A stretch of DNA of 57,085 bases from Pyrinomonadaceae bacterium (GTDB lineage Bacteria; Acidobacteriota; Blastocatellia; Pyrinomonadales; Pyrinomonadaceae). The stretch spans positions 1-57,085 of the forward strand of contig JAVEEA010000014.1 of the NCBI GenBank assembly GCA_030840675.1, read 5' to 3'. Numbering within the stretch: the stretch's first letter is position 1; each line of letters opens with the position of its first letter. A program made the translations under genes and the position numbers. Under the pieces are notes generated by a model. The model did no database searches. It had not been told where the DNA came from and saw only the letters and a list, made by a program, of their open reading frames with translations. Positions 8,239 through 16,157 of the stretch are shown one piece after another.

Positions 8239-8679
8239 TTATTTCTTCCGCGGCTTGCCGTCTCCGGCGGCGAGTATTATCTCAAACTCGTCTTTGCTGA
8301 GCGACATTACTGAGAGTTGCGATTGTCTGATCAAAGGCAGTTGGCTCAGCCGCGTGTCATAGCGAATGGACGCGAGCGGCACCGGGTTCTTCAGGGCCTT
8401 GACTGGTTTCAAGTCCACCGCCACCCAATCTCCGTCTTTGGCCGTGGGATCCGGATAGGCAGTCTTGAGCACTTCCGCCACACCGACTACAGCTTTGTCT
8501 TTGCCGGAGTGATAAAACAAAACCCGATCGCCAGACTTCATCTCGCGCAGATTGTTGCGAGCCTGATAACTTCTGACGCCTGTCCAGTCCGTTTTTCCGT
8601 CGTTGACAAAATCGGTCCAGGAATAAGTCTCCGGCTCCTGCTTGACCAACCAGTAAGTAGCTTTGGGTTTCGTTTTCAT
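8239..8679 (-). CDS. EVE domain-containing protein (thymocyte nuclear protein 1-like)
   Basis: 146 residues: YWLVKQEPETYSWTDF, TDWTGVRSYQARNNLREMK, GDRVLFYHSG and VVGVAEVLKTAYPDPT are standard EVE signatures. EVE domains are PUA-like folds predicted to bind modified bases in DNA or RNA. It is the upstream member of a two-gene unit with the VOC protein and is divergent from the peroxiredoxin gene. Confidence 0.9.
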   Translation of the reverse strand: MKTKPKATYWLVKQEPETYSWTDFVNDGKTDWTGVRSYQARNNLREMKSGDRVLFYHSGKDKAVVGVAEVLKTAYPDPTAKDGDWVAVDLKPVKALKNPVPLASIRYDTRLSQLPLIRQSQLSVMSLSKDEFEIILAAGDGKPRKK

Positions 8680-8776
8680 CTGCGTAGCCTCAGCGATATT
8701 TGCCGCGTAAGTGCCGACAGCTTAAGATGTCCGCGCAATAGTAATCAATCCGCTCTGCCAACGGGGACAAACAATA

Positions 8777-9235
8777 ATGCTCAAAGAAGGAACGAGCGCG
8801 CCGGCATTCTCCGCTAACGATGCTAACGGCGACCCGGTGCGACTCAAGGACTTGCGCGGTCAGAAAGTCGTGCTTTACTTTTACCCCAAAGACGATACAC
8901 CAGGCTGCACCAGAGAGGCTTGTTCGTTTCGGGATGCGTTTGCCGCCTTCAAGAAACGCGGCATCGAGGTTTTGGGTGTATCGGTTGACAGTGAGGCCTC
9001 GCACAAGAAGTTTGTGGCCAAATATAAGTTACCCTTCACGCTGCTGGCTGATCCCGATCACAAGATCGCGGATTCCTATGGAGTTTACGGCGAGAAGAAA
9101 TTCATGGGCCGAACGTACCTGGGAGTAAAACGCGTTACCTTCCTAATTGACGAAAAGGGCAAAATCAAAAAGGTGTTTGAAAAAGTGAAACCTGACGAGC
9201 ACGCGTCGGAAGTGCTCGAGGCCTTCGAGAACTAA
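8777..9235 (+). CDS. bcp: Thioredoxin-dependent thiol peroxidase (Bcp/PrxQ)
   Basis: 152 residues with the peroxiredoxin active site YPKDDTPGCTREACSF. The peroxidatic Cys follows PG, and the second Cys five residues later is the PrxQ resolving cysteine. GVSVDS and FTLLADPDHKIADSYGVYG are further Bcp signatures. The enzyme reduces H2O2 and organic hydroperoxides in the cytoplasm using thioredoxin. It is convergent with the zinc-ribbon gene (33-bp gap). Confidence 0.93.
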   Translation: MLKEGTSAPAFSANDANGDPVRLKDLRGQKVVLYFYPKDDTPGCTREACSFRDAFAAFKKRGIEVLGVSVDSEASHKKFVAKYKLPFTLLADPDHKIADSYGVYGEKKFMGRTYLGVKRVTFLIDEKGKIKKVFEKVKPDEHASEVLEAFEN

Positions 9236-9267
9236 GTTTGTTTACCGGGGCCCTGGTTCCCACGCGG

Positions 9268-9879
9268 CTAGGCTGCCACCCAGCCGCCGATCTTTTCCGG
9301 CTCTTCCCCTTCGGTATTTCTGCCCGGCATTAAACCCTGCACCGCACTAAAGGAACTCGGCATATCGCCCTTGCGTCGCGGAATGTTGAAGGCCTCTTCG
9401 CGAATCGGCATATCCGCTGACTCGTTAATAAAATAATGCCGGTTGTTATCAATCATCTGGGTCTTTATTTCACGGGTCCAGAGTAACAAGTTGGCCAGCG
9501 CCTCACCGACCTCATCATCGCCCAGCCCGGCTACCTTGCGAATTTCTTTCTGGGTTTTGGCCCCTCTCCTGATTGCTTCTCTCACGCGATCTACGGGAGA
9601 CATCCTTCTAAGCATCCGTGGCTGACTCGGAGAAATAGAGGCGTCGCTATCAGCGAAAAGCATGTTGGGTTCAGCGGACCGCGGTTGCCCTACATAACGC
9701 TTGCGCGCGGAACGGTATTCCTTGAGCGCGCGGCGGCTGTTAGTAACTTTTTTGCGGATACAGCCTTTGCAATAAAGGTTGCGGCCGTCTTTGCGGGCGC
9801 GACAAACGCCGAATTCGGCGAGCGGCAAATCCTGAGAACAAATCGGACAATTCTTCGGGGAAACGTTCGTTTCTGCCAT
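9268..9879 (-). CDS. Zinc-ribbon protein with winged-helix-like middle (unknown function)
   Basis: 203 residues. The N-terminus has CPIC (residues 14-17) and CKGCIRKK (about 38-45), a treble-clef or zinc-ribbon arrangement. The middle (MSPVDRVREAIRRGAKTQKE, then VAGLGDDEVGEALANLLLW) looks like a small helix-turn-helix of the type that tests a switch in lineage choice. The tail is low complexity. A TTGGAGCG ribosome-binding site precedes the ATG. I do not recognise a named family; a DNA- or RNA-binding role is only an inference from the fold hints. The 750-bp gene-free region lies upstream. Confidence 0.75.
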   Translation of the reverse strand: MAETNVSPKNCPICSQDLPLAEFGVCRARKDGRNLYCKGCIRKKVTNSRRALKEYRSARKRYVGQPRSAEPNMLFADSDASISPSQPRMLRRMSPVDRVREAIRRGAKTQKEIRKVAGLGDDEVGEALANLLLWTREIKTQMIDNNRHYFINESADMPIREEAFNIPRRKGDMPSSFSAVQGLMPGRNTEGEEPEKIGGWVAA

Positions 9880-10629
9880 CGTTCAACGCTCCAATGCAAA
9901 TTTCTAAATTTGGTTCTCCCCCGGAAGAGACACTTCGGCATGATCCCGGGTTGAGAGTTTCCCGTGGTCTCCCGGCCGTTGATTGGCGTTGAATTGATTG
10001 TTGGCGAAGCAGCCCTACTGCATTAGGGTGTTCGCCTGGGATTGCCTGAGCTTCTTCACTTGATGAAGAGGAGGCTCACAAAAAAACCTGATTAGGAATC
10101 GCGTAGCAGATCAGCGGGGGCCGTGCAAAAATTTATAAGAGCGAGTACCCGCAAACACAATCAAAAACCAGGTCCGACTTCAACGCTTCACTTTGGCAAT
10201 CGTTTCGCTTCCAGCGAGGGAGTCGCATTATAGTGATCGATTTTTTTTTTGCAACCCCTAATTCGATCTTAGGTGGTCCATACTCGTTAGCGGAGAATTT
10301 TTTTTCGTTTGCCCGCAAGACAACAACTTTCCGCGGCGCAAACAACTCTATGACGAGAGGATAGATGATCACATGAAGCAGAGTCTTAATCGTCAACGAA
10401 GCGCGTCCACTGGTTTTCTTTGTGGTAGGCTTGCGAATTCTCCTGCAAAAATCACAAACTTTATTTCGTTACAAACCGTTCGCCGTCCGTATCGCGCAAC
10501 ACTTTCCACAAGCGACGTGCTGGTCCTACCAGCGGTAGCCGCGGTAACGTTTCGGTAGATCCTCGCAGGGAAAAAGTTTTGGTTGTTAACGCACACATGA
10601 GAATTTTTCGCAGGAGTATGTTCACACCT
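9880..10629. other. Gene-free region of 750 bp with predicted RNA structure
   Basis: No convincing coding sequence was found here; short reading frames at 10133-10396 and 10373-10596 lack family resemblance and ribosome-binding sites. The region holds two adjacent hairpins at 10003-10075 (listed separately), a CTGAT/ATCAG pair downstream (within 10089-10119), T-runs at about 10240 and 10300, and otherwise nothing I can name. It could be the leader of the zinc-ribbon gene on the minus strand, a small RNA, or decayed sequence. Confidence 0.5.
10003..10075. ncRNA. Candidate structured RNA (two consecutive hairpins)
   Basis: Hairpin 1 pairs GGCGAA (10003-10008) with TTCGCC (10031-10036) and, inside it, CCCTA (10013-10017) with TAGGG (10024-10028). 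Hairpin 2 pairs GCCT (10044-10047) with AGGC (10072-10075) and TCTTCA (10053-10058) with TGAAGA (10064-10069). The stems are near perfect and lie back to back in the largest gene-free stretch of the window. The family and the transcribed strand are unknown. Confidence 0.35.
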
Positions 10630-11901
10630 TTATTCAGGGATCAACTCGGCGACAGTTATTTCTTCGCCGGCGGTAGTCACGCCAAATTGAATTCCGCGTC
10701 GCTCGCGACCCAACGCCGTGATCAGAATCGCTCCCAGAAAAACCGTTACGGCGGTTACCGCCATCGCCGCGGCATAGCTCATGTGTTGTGCGAAGATTGC
10801 TTCAATGTAGGCCACCGTGCCTGCCAGCAGCACGCCACACTGGTACGCAAAGCCGGGCAGGAAGCCACGCACCGAATCCGGCGAAAGCTCGGTCAGATGC
10901 GCGGGTATCACGCCCCAGGCGCCTTGAACCATAAACTGCATTAGAAATCCGCCCGCTACCAGCAAACCGAGCGAAGGAGAAAAGGCCCACAACGGAATCA
11001 CCGCAAGTGCACCCAGGAGTGCCGCGATCATAGAGCGCCGGCGACCAAAACGGTCTGACAGAAGGCCAAAGCAGACGCCCCCGGCAATCGCGCCAACCAT
11101 CGAAAGTGCCGTGACCGCGGCCACTTTTTGCGGACTAAACTTCCATTGTCGCTTCAGCAGGGTCGGGTACATGTCCTGTGTGCCATGCGAAACGAAGTTC
11201 ATCATCATCATGAGCAGCACCAGGTAGAGAAACAACTTCCAGTGCGAAGCAATGCCGCGACCGAGTTGTCCCCAGCTCTCGTGCTTTGTTTTCTTCCAGA
11301 CTTCCGACTCTTTCACTTGCAGACGTACATAAATTGCCAACAGAGCCGGCAGACCGCCAACGAAAAACATCGGACGCCAACCCCAGCGGGGATAAATGAA
11401 GAAATAACAGGCGGCCGCCAGCAGGTAGCCGGCTGCATAACCTTCCTGGAGCAGTCCGGACAACACGCCACGCAAACGCGGCGGCACCTTTTCCATGGCC
11501 AGCGACGCGCCCACGCCCCACTCGCCACCCATTCCGATGCCGAAGAGCGCACGCAGGATCATAAAAGTTGCGTAGTTCGGGGCCAGTCCCGACAGGACCT
11601 CGACAACCGAAAAGAAAATGAGATCGATGATGAGCGGCAGTCGCCGGCCATAACGATCGGCGAGCAAGCCGAAAATGAATGCTCCCACCGGACGGAAGGC
11701 GAGCGTGATCGCGATGGATAAGGCAATGTCTTTGTCGGGCCGGTGAAACTCTTCCGCAATCGCGGTCAGCGTGAACACCACCAGAAAGAAGTCAAAGGCA
11801 TCGAGAGTCCAGCCAAGAAATCCTGCGAACAAAGCCGCGCGGTGTCCTTCGGTCGGAGATCCCGCCGGTGGCTCGACTACTGTTTGTGCTGATTCGTTCA
11901 C
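10630..11901 (-). CDS. MFS transporter, sugar-acid/sialate-lactate type
   Basis: 423 residues with about 12 predicted membrane helices. The MFS signature GLLADRYGRRLPLI follows helix 2, FGIGMGGEWGVGASLAMEKVPPRLRG is the helix 4-5 signature of the organic-acid symporters (SHS/AAHS type), and GLLSDRFGRRRSMI is the second-half repeat. WTLDAFDFFLVVFTL in helix 1 is also typical of that group. It is expected to be a proton-coupled carboxylate importer in the inner membrane; the substrate cannot be assigned. It stands alone, divergent from msrP. Confidence 0.88.
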   Translation of the reverse strand: MNESAQTVVEPPAGSPTEGHRAALFAGFLGWTLDAFDFFLVVFTLTAIAEEFHRPDKDIALSIAITLAFRPVGAFIFGLLADRYGRRLPLIIDLIFFSVVEVLSGLAPNYATFMILRALFGIGMGGEWGVGASLAMEKVPPRLRGVLSGLLQEGYAAGYLLAAACYFFIYPRWGWRPMFFVGGLPALLAIYVRLQVKESEVWKKTKHESWGQLGRGIASHWKLFLYLVLLMMMMNFVSHGTQDMYPTLLKRQWKFSPQKVAAVTALSMVGAIAGGVCFGLLSDRFGRRRSMIAALLGALAVIPLWAFSPSLGLLVAGGFLMQFMVQGAWGVIPAHLTELSPDSVRGFLPGFAYQCGVLLAGTVAYIEAIFAQHMSYAAAMAVTAVTVFLGAILITALGRERRGIQFGVTTAGEEITVAELIPE

Positions 11902-12078
11902 AGGTTGGTCCTGACCGCGCGCGCTGCTTAGAGCGGGCGATACTATTACGTTAGAATCGTTTAACTCAAGAGTTTAGTTTTGAAATCGGCAACTTCGCCT
12001 GGTGGGTGCAAACTTTTTAGTGCGACGCCGCGAAGTTATCAGCAGGTTGAAACGGCGCTGATGGTTGAGGAGTTCGCA

Positions 12079-13068
12079 ATGTTAATCAAGCAGCCTGACG
12101 AAATTAAGTCCAGCGAAATCACAGACAAACAGGTTTACCTCAAGCGGCGCTTGTTTCTGCGTGGCGCGGCGCTTTTGGCAACGTCAGCCGTAACCGGACT
12201 CGTTTATCGCCGGCTCAACGCTCCGGTCACCCAAAAAGCGCAAGGCGAAAAGCTCGTGACGGTGGCGACTGCGCCGGCCGGCAGCGGCGCCCCCACTGGC
12301 TTTACTACCAGCGAAAAGCTGACGCCCATCGAAGACATTACTAACTACAACAATTTTTACGAATTCTCGACTGACAAACAGTCGGTGGCCATCCAGGCAA
12401 AGGGCTTCGTTACGCAACCGTGGACTGTTTCGGTTGGCGGTCTGGTTAATAAACCCACGACCTTTGGCTTGGAAGAGGTTCTAAAGTTCCCCCAGGAGGA
12501 ACGTGTCTATCGTTTGCGCTGCGTGGAACGCTGGTCAATGGTGATCCCCTGGGTAGGTTTTCCGCTCGCTGCGTTGCTCAATAAGGTGGAACCGACGGCG
12601 CAGGCGAAGTACGTCGCGTTCCAGACGCTCTTTGATCCTAAACGAATGCCGAACCAGTCGACCGGAGTGTTGGACTGGCCTTACGTTGAGGGCCTCCGTC
12701 TCGACGAGGCGATGCATCCTCTCACACTCCTCGCCACGGGCCTCTACGGCGAAACTCTGCCGCCACAGGACGGTGCTCCGATCCGACTGGTGGTTCCCTG
12801 GAAGTATGGTTACAAGAGCATCAAGTCCATCGTGAAAATTACGCTTGTCGCCGAAGAGCCGCCTACTACCTGGAACATTCAGGCTCCCAATGAATACGGC
12901 TTTTATTCCAACGTAAACCCCAACGTTTCCCATCCGCGTTGGAGCCAGCAGGAGGAGCATCGCATTGGGGAGTCGAGCTTCACGGCGCGCAACACGTTGC
13001 TTTTTAACGGCTACGCGGAGCAAGTCGCACACTTGTATGACGGAATGGACTTGCGCAAGTTTTACTGA
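12079..13068 (+). CDS. msrP: MsrP, periplasmic protein-methionine-sulfoxide reductase catalytic subunit
   Basis: 329 residues from the ATG at 12079, chosen for the GAGGAG six bases upstream and because [17 protein letters not shown] is the usual family start. A twin-arginine-type signal ([17 protein letters not shown], about residues 19-35) directs folded export. The molybdenum-ligating cysteine is in [15 protein letters not shown], and later motifs are [19 protein letters not shown] and [18 protein letters not shown]. The enzyme repairs oxidised methionines in envelope proteins with electrons from MsrQ. It needs molybdopterin and Tat export; TatA/TatC and a MoaD-MoaE fusion are elsewhere in this window. 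It is followed by msrQ after a 121-bp gap filled with palindromes. Confidence 0.93.
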   Translation: MLIKQPDEIKSSEITDKQVYLKRRLFLRGAALLATSAVTGLVYRRLNAPVTQKAQGEKLVTVATAPAGSGAPTGFTTSEKLTPIEDITNYNNFYEFSTDKQSVAIQAKGFVTQPWTVSVGGLVNKPTTFGLEEVLKFPQEERVYRLRCVERWSMVIPWVGFPLAALLNKVEPTAQAKYVAFQTLFDPKRMPNQSTGVLDWPYVEGLRLDEAMHPLTLLATGLYGETLPPQDGAPIRLVVPWKYGYKSIKSIVKITLVAEEPPTTWNIQAPNEYGFYSNVNPNVSHPRWSQQEEHRIGESSFTARNTLLFNGYAEQVAHLYDGMDLRKFY

Positions 13069-13069
13069 C

Positions 13070-13178
13070 TCCGGGAGCGCTACCGGGGAGCGCTACCTGG
13101 GAGCGCGGGCATCCTGCCCGCAATGAGCGCGTAGCGAACTGTTTTAGTTTTTAAGACGACGAGCGGACGCGCTCCCAG
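13070..13178. repeat. Family C palindromic repeats between msrP and msrQ
   Basis: Two copies of GGGAGCGCTACC are followed by GGGAGCGCGGGCATCCTGC (from 13099), whose core GCGGGCA-TCC-TGCCCGC is a perfect 7-bp hairpin, and by an inverted partner GCGGACGCGCTCCC (13163-13176). The arrangement is a forward/reverse REP pair inside a likely operon. It could form an mRNA hairpin that separates msrP and msrQ expression. Confidence 0.75.
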
Positions 13179-13189
13179 TACTCAGCGAG

Positions 13190-13813
13190 ATGAAAGACAC
13201 ACGCTTCTCAAAAATTCTGCTCTTCACCAACGCGCTGGTGCCGCTCGCGTTGTTGCTTTGGGACGTCTATCACAAACGCGTGGGCGCGAACCCGCTCGAG
13301 TTTGTAACCCGCACCACCGGTATGTTGACCCTCGTCTTCCTTCTGCTCACCCTGGCGGTGACGCCGGTGCGAAAGATCACTCGCTTAAACTGGCTGGTAA
13401 AGTTTCGGCGCATGCTGGGATTGTTCGCCTTCTTCTACGGTTTTCTCCATTTGTTGACCTACGTTTGGTTTGATCGTTACTTCAAACTGAAAAGCATCCC
13501 CGGAGATATCGTTGCGAGGCCGTTTATCACCGTGGGCATGGCCGCGTTTTTTCTAATGGTGCCGCTGGCCGTCACGTCCACCAATAAAATGATCAAGCGC
13601 CTGGGCGGCAAACGTTGGAACCGTTTGCACAAACTGATTTACCTTGCCGGTATCGCGGGTGCGCTCCATTACTGGTTGCTCGTCAAAGCTGACACTCGGC
13701 TGCCGCTCACCCTCGCTTTTGTGCTGGCGCTCTTGCTGGCACACCGGCTTCTGGTGAAGTTTTATCCGCCGGACGCTCCCGTTCAGCGCGCTGCACTCTC
13801 GCCACGCGAATAA
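13190..13813 (+). CDS. msrQ: MsrQ, haem-binding membrane subunit of the MsrPQ system
   Basis: 207 residues with about six hydrophobic helices of the ferric-reductase-like fold. Haem-ligand histidines fit GFLHLLTYVWFD and the later LHKLIYLAGIAGALHYWLLV. TTGMLTLVFLLLTLAVTPVRK is the usual N-terminal helix pair. MsrQ passes quinol- or flavin-derived electrons across the inner membrane to MsrP. It is 121 bp downstream of msrP, with REP palindromes between. Confidence 0.93.
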   Translation: MKDTRFSKILLFTNALVPLALLLWDVYHKRVGANPLEFVTRTTGMLTLVFLLLTLAVTPVRKITRLNWLVKFRRMLGLFAFFYGFLHLLTYVWFDRYFKLKSIPGDIVARPFITVGMAAFFLMVPLAVTSTNKMIKRLGGKRWNRLHKLIYLAGIAGALHYWLLVKADTRLPLTLAFVLALLLAHRLLVKFYPPDAPVQRAALSPRE

Positions 13814-13864
13814 ACATCGCTGTTCTCATAACTGGAATCGCTTATAGTCCGCTAGAATCGTCTC

Positions 13865-14656
13865 ATGTCGAATCCCCTGACTCGTTTTTCCAGCCGCGTT
13901 GACGACTATGTGAAATACCGGCCCGGTTACCCTTCAGGCGTGCTTGATGTACTCGCCGCCGATTGTGGCCTGACGGAAAATTCAACCATTGCCGATGTGG
14001 GTTCCGGCACTGGAATGTTGTCTGAACTCTTCTTGAGAAATGGCAACCGGGTGATTGGAGTTGAACCTAACTCGGCTATGCGCCAAGCCGCGGAAGAGTT
14101 CCTGTCCCATTTTCCAAATTTCACCTCTCTCGACGGTGCCGCTGAAGCGACGACGCTCGCAGACAACTCCGTTGATTTTGTGGTCGCCGCACAGGCCTTT
14201 CATTGGTTTGAGCAGGTAAGCGCAAAAAGAGAATTTGCACGCGTTTTGAAAACTGGCGGCTGGGCGGTCCTGATTTGGAATGAACGGCGCCTGGATGCGA
14301 CCCCATTTCTTCGGGAGTATGAAAAACTGCTGGTGCAATATGGAACCGACTACGGAAGCGTTCGGCACGAGAATGTGTCCGGACAGATTGCGGAATTCTT
14401 TGCGCCCGAATCTTTTCGACTAGAGACGCTCGAAAACGTTCAGCGTTTCGATTGGGACGGCCTTAGAGGACGAACCCGTTCATCGTCGTACACTCCTGAA
14501 CCCGGCACCCCCAATTTCGAACCGCTCTTTGCCGGACTGGCGGAGATATTCAAAGCGCAGCAACGCGAGGGGCTGGTAGAGTTTTCCTACGACACGAGGA
14601 TTTATTACGGCCGGCTTTCGCTTACGCCGGAGCTCGACTCTGGGAAACAAATATAG
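13865..14656 (+). CDS. Class I SAM-dependent methyltransferase
   Basis: 263 residues with motif I VGSGTGMLSELFLRNG, motif II acidic end VIGVEPNSAMRQ, and VDFVVAAQAFHWFEQ, the pattern of the UbiE/COQ5-like 'methyltransferase type 11' group. The N-terminus (RFSSRVDDYVKYRPGYPSGVLDVL) is typical of the YcgJ-like subgroup. The substrate is unknown. The start ATG at 13865 is preceded by TAGAAT, which could be a -10 box only about 10 bp upstream, so transcription may begin very close to the gene. Confidence 0.88.
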   Translation: MSNPLTRFSSRVDDYVKYRPGYPSGVLDVLAADCGLTENSTIADVGSGTGMLSELFLRNGNRVIGVEPNSAMRQAAEEFLSHFPNFTSLDGAAEATTLADNSVDFVVAAQAFHWFEQVSAKREFARVLKTGGWAVLIWNERRLDATPFLREYEKLLVQYGTDYGSVRHENVSGQIAEFFAPESFRLETLENVQRFDWDGLRGRTRSSSYTPEPGTPNFEPLFAGLAEIFKAQQREGLVEFSYDTRIYYGRLSLTPELDSGKQI

Positions 14657-14927
14657 AACCGAGGGCAGTAGCGACTTGGGCATGGACTGAGGATTACCAT
14701 CCAGTGCGGCGCAAGAATACAGCGTGCAGTCTCCCGAGTGATTGAGCCGTCGCGTCCCCGCGCCGCGCAGGGTTCGGTATTTGTCGAGCCAGGAACGCAA
14801 AGGTTTGCATCACAAGTCGAGTTTGCTATCTTACCTGCGCAAACGCAGAAGCTGCCCCGTGCAGCAAAGGTCCCCCAGCTTCCTGGCGCTCGCGCTATCC
14901 GCGAGTCAGGCCAAATCGCGAAATTAA

Positions 14928-15821
14928 ATGAATCTGAAAGAAGCTGCCCAACATTACGGCAGTATCGTTGAACTCGAACTACAGAGATTTAAATACTCTT
15001 TGCGCGGGCGTTTTTCGCACGCGGATGAGCAGCAGATTCTTGCCGACTACATCGCAGCCTTACTCCCCGCAGACCAGCCGCGGACGGTAGTGGATATTGG
15101 CGCAGGGAATGGTGTGCGCTGGTCCAACAGTTACGCGCTTTTGCGCGCGGGCTGGAGGGCGCTGGGGGTTGAAGCAGACCCGCGGAAGTATGCCCTGTTG
15201 CGGCGGGCGTACCGCGGATTTCCCGGCGCGCGTTCGTCCCTGGCGCGCGTCGGTCCGGAAAACGTCGAAGCACTGCTGCGAGATTTTGCGATCGAAAAAG
15301 ACTTCGGCGTCCTCTGCCTGGATATTGACGGCAATGACTACTGGGTCCTGGACGCAATCCTTTCCAGCTTCCGTCCCGGCCTGGTGGTGACCGAGATCAA
15401 CGAAAATATTCCGCCGCCGTTGCGCTTCGCCGTGAAGTTCGATCCGGACTTTCGGCTACGCTATCATTTCTACGGTTATTCAATCGCGGCCCTGCAGGAT
15501 CTTTGCGATAAACATGACTACGGCATCCTGCGGCTGGAATATAACAACGCCTTCCTGGCCCCGCGAGCACTGGGCCGCGGACACTTTCGCGAGCTTGAAG
15601 CCGCGTACCGCGAAGGTTATCTCGAGCGCTCGGATCGTAAGCAGCGATTTGCTTCGAATTTGGATATGGAGTTGCTGCATTCGCTCAGTCCCGAGCAGGG
15701 AATCCAGTTCCTCCGTGACTTTTATGACGGCGACGCGGGTAACTATTTTCTCGCGGCGGATCAGGAGTCGTTCCTCGATGAAGTGTCGCCCGAATCCTGC
15801 TACGCGAAAACAGGCCCATGA
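14928..15821 (+). CDS. Rossmann-fold methyltransferase-like protein (FkbM-like, unassigned)
   Basis: 297 residues. A SAM-binding-type segment reads VVDIGAGNGVRWSNSYALLR, with an acidic strand-2 end (ALGVEADPRKYALL) and VLCLDIDGNDYWVLDAIL, similar to the D-x-D-G-x-(E/D) segment of FkbM-type methyltransferases. The C-terminal third has no clear match. The stop overlaps the start of the PilZ gene by 4 bp (ATGA), so the two are translationally coupled. A cell-envelope or lipid/sugar methylation role is possible but unproven. Confidence 0.7.
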   Translation: MNLKEAAQHYGSIVELELQRFKYSLRGRFSHADEQQILADYIAALLPADQPRTVVDIGAGNGVRWSNSYALLRAGWRALGVEADPRKYALLRRAYRGFPGARSSLARVGPENVEALLRDFAIEKDFGVLCLDIDGNDYWVLDAILSSFRPGLVVTEINENIPPPLRFAVKFDPDFRLRYHFYGYSIAALQDLCDKHDYGILRLEYNNAFLAPRALGRGHFRELEAAYREGYLERSDRKQRFASNLDMELLHSLSPEQGIQFLRDFYDGDAGNYFLAADQESFLDEVSPESCYAKTGP

Positions 15822-16114
15822 AGAACAGACGCAGCGACGAGCGTGTTTCAACTAACCTTTCGGCGAGATGGGAAGGACTGTCAGGCCGCCACGAGGCGCG
15901 CATTGAAGACCTAAGTCTGGGTGGATGCTTCGTGAATACTGCGGGCAGGGTTGATGTTGGAGAGTTGGTTGGGGTTGAACTTAAGCTGCCGAGCGGTGAG
16001 TGGTTGAAGTTGCGCGGTGAAGTCGCTTCCTATCAGCAGGGTATTGGGTTTGGCGTACTGTTTACGTTTCTGACTGACGAGGAGGAGCAAACGTTGCGGG
16101 ACATCATTGGTTGA
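15818..16114 (+). CDS. PilZ-domain protein (cyclic di-GMP receptor candidate)
   Basis: 98 residues consisting of one PilZ domain. The c-di-GMP-binding residues are present: RRSDER near the N-terminus and the DLSLGG motif (about residue 30). The protein has no other domain, so it would act by partner binding. It overlaps the preceding methyltransferase-like gene by 4 bp and is convergent with the subtilase gene. Confidence 0.9.
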   Translation: MKNRRSDERVSTNLSARWEGLSGRHEARIEDLSLGGCFVNTAGRVDVGELVGVELKLPSGEWLKLRGEVASYQQGIGFGVLFTFLTDEEEQTLRDIIG

Positions 16115-16157
16115 GTCTGGAAACAAACTGTCGGGCTCGTCCCTCCTTGGGCGTCCC

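Noticed and set aside
10133..10596. Small reading frames in the gene-free stretch
   Set aside because: No family resemblance, no ribosome-binding site, and overlapping frames on both strands.
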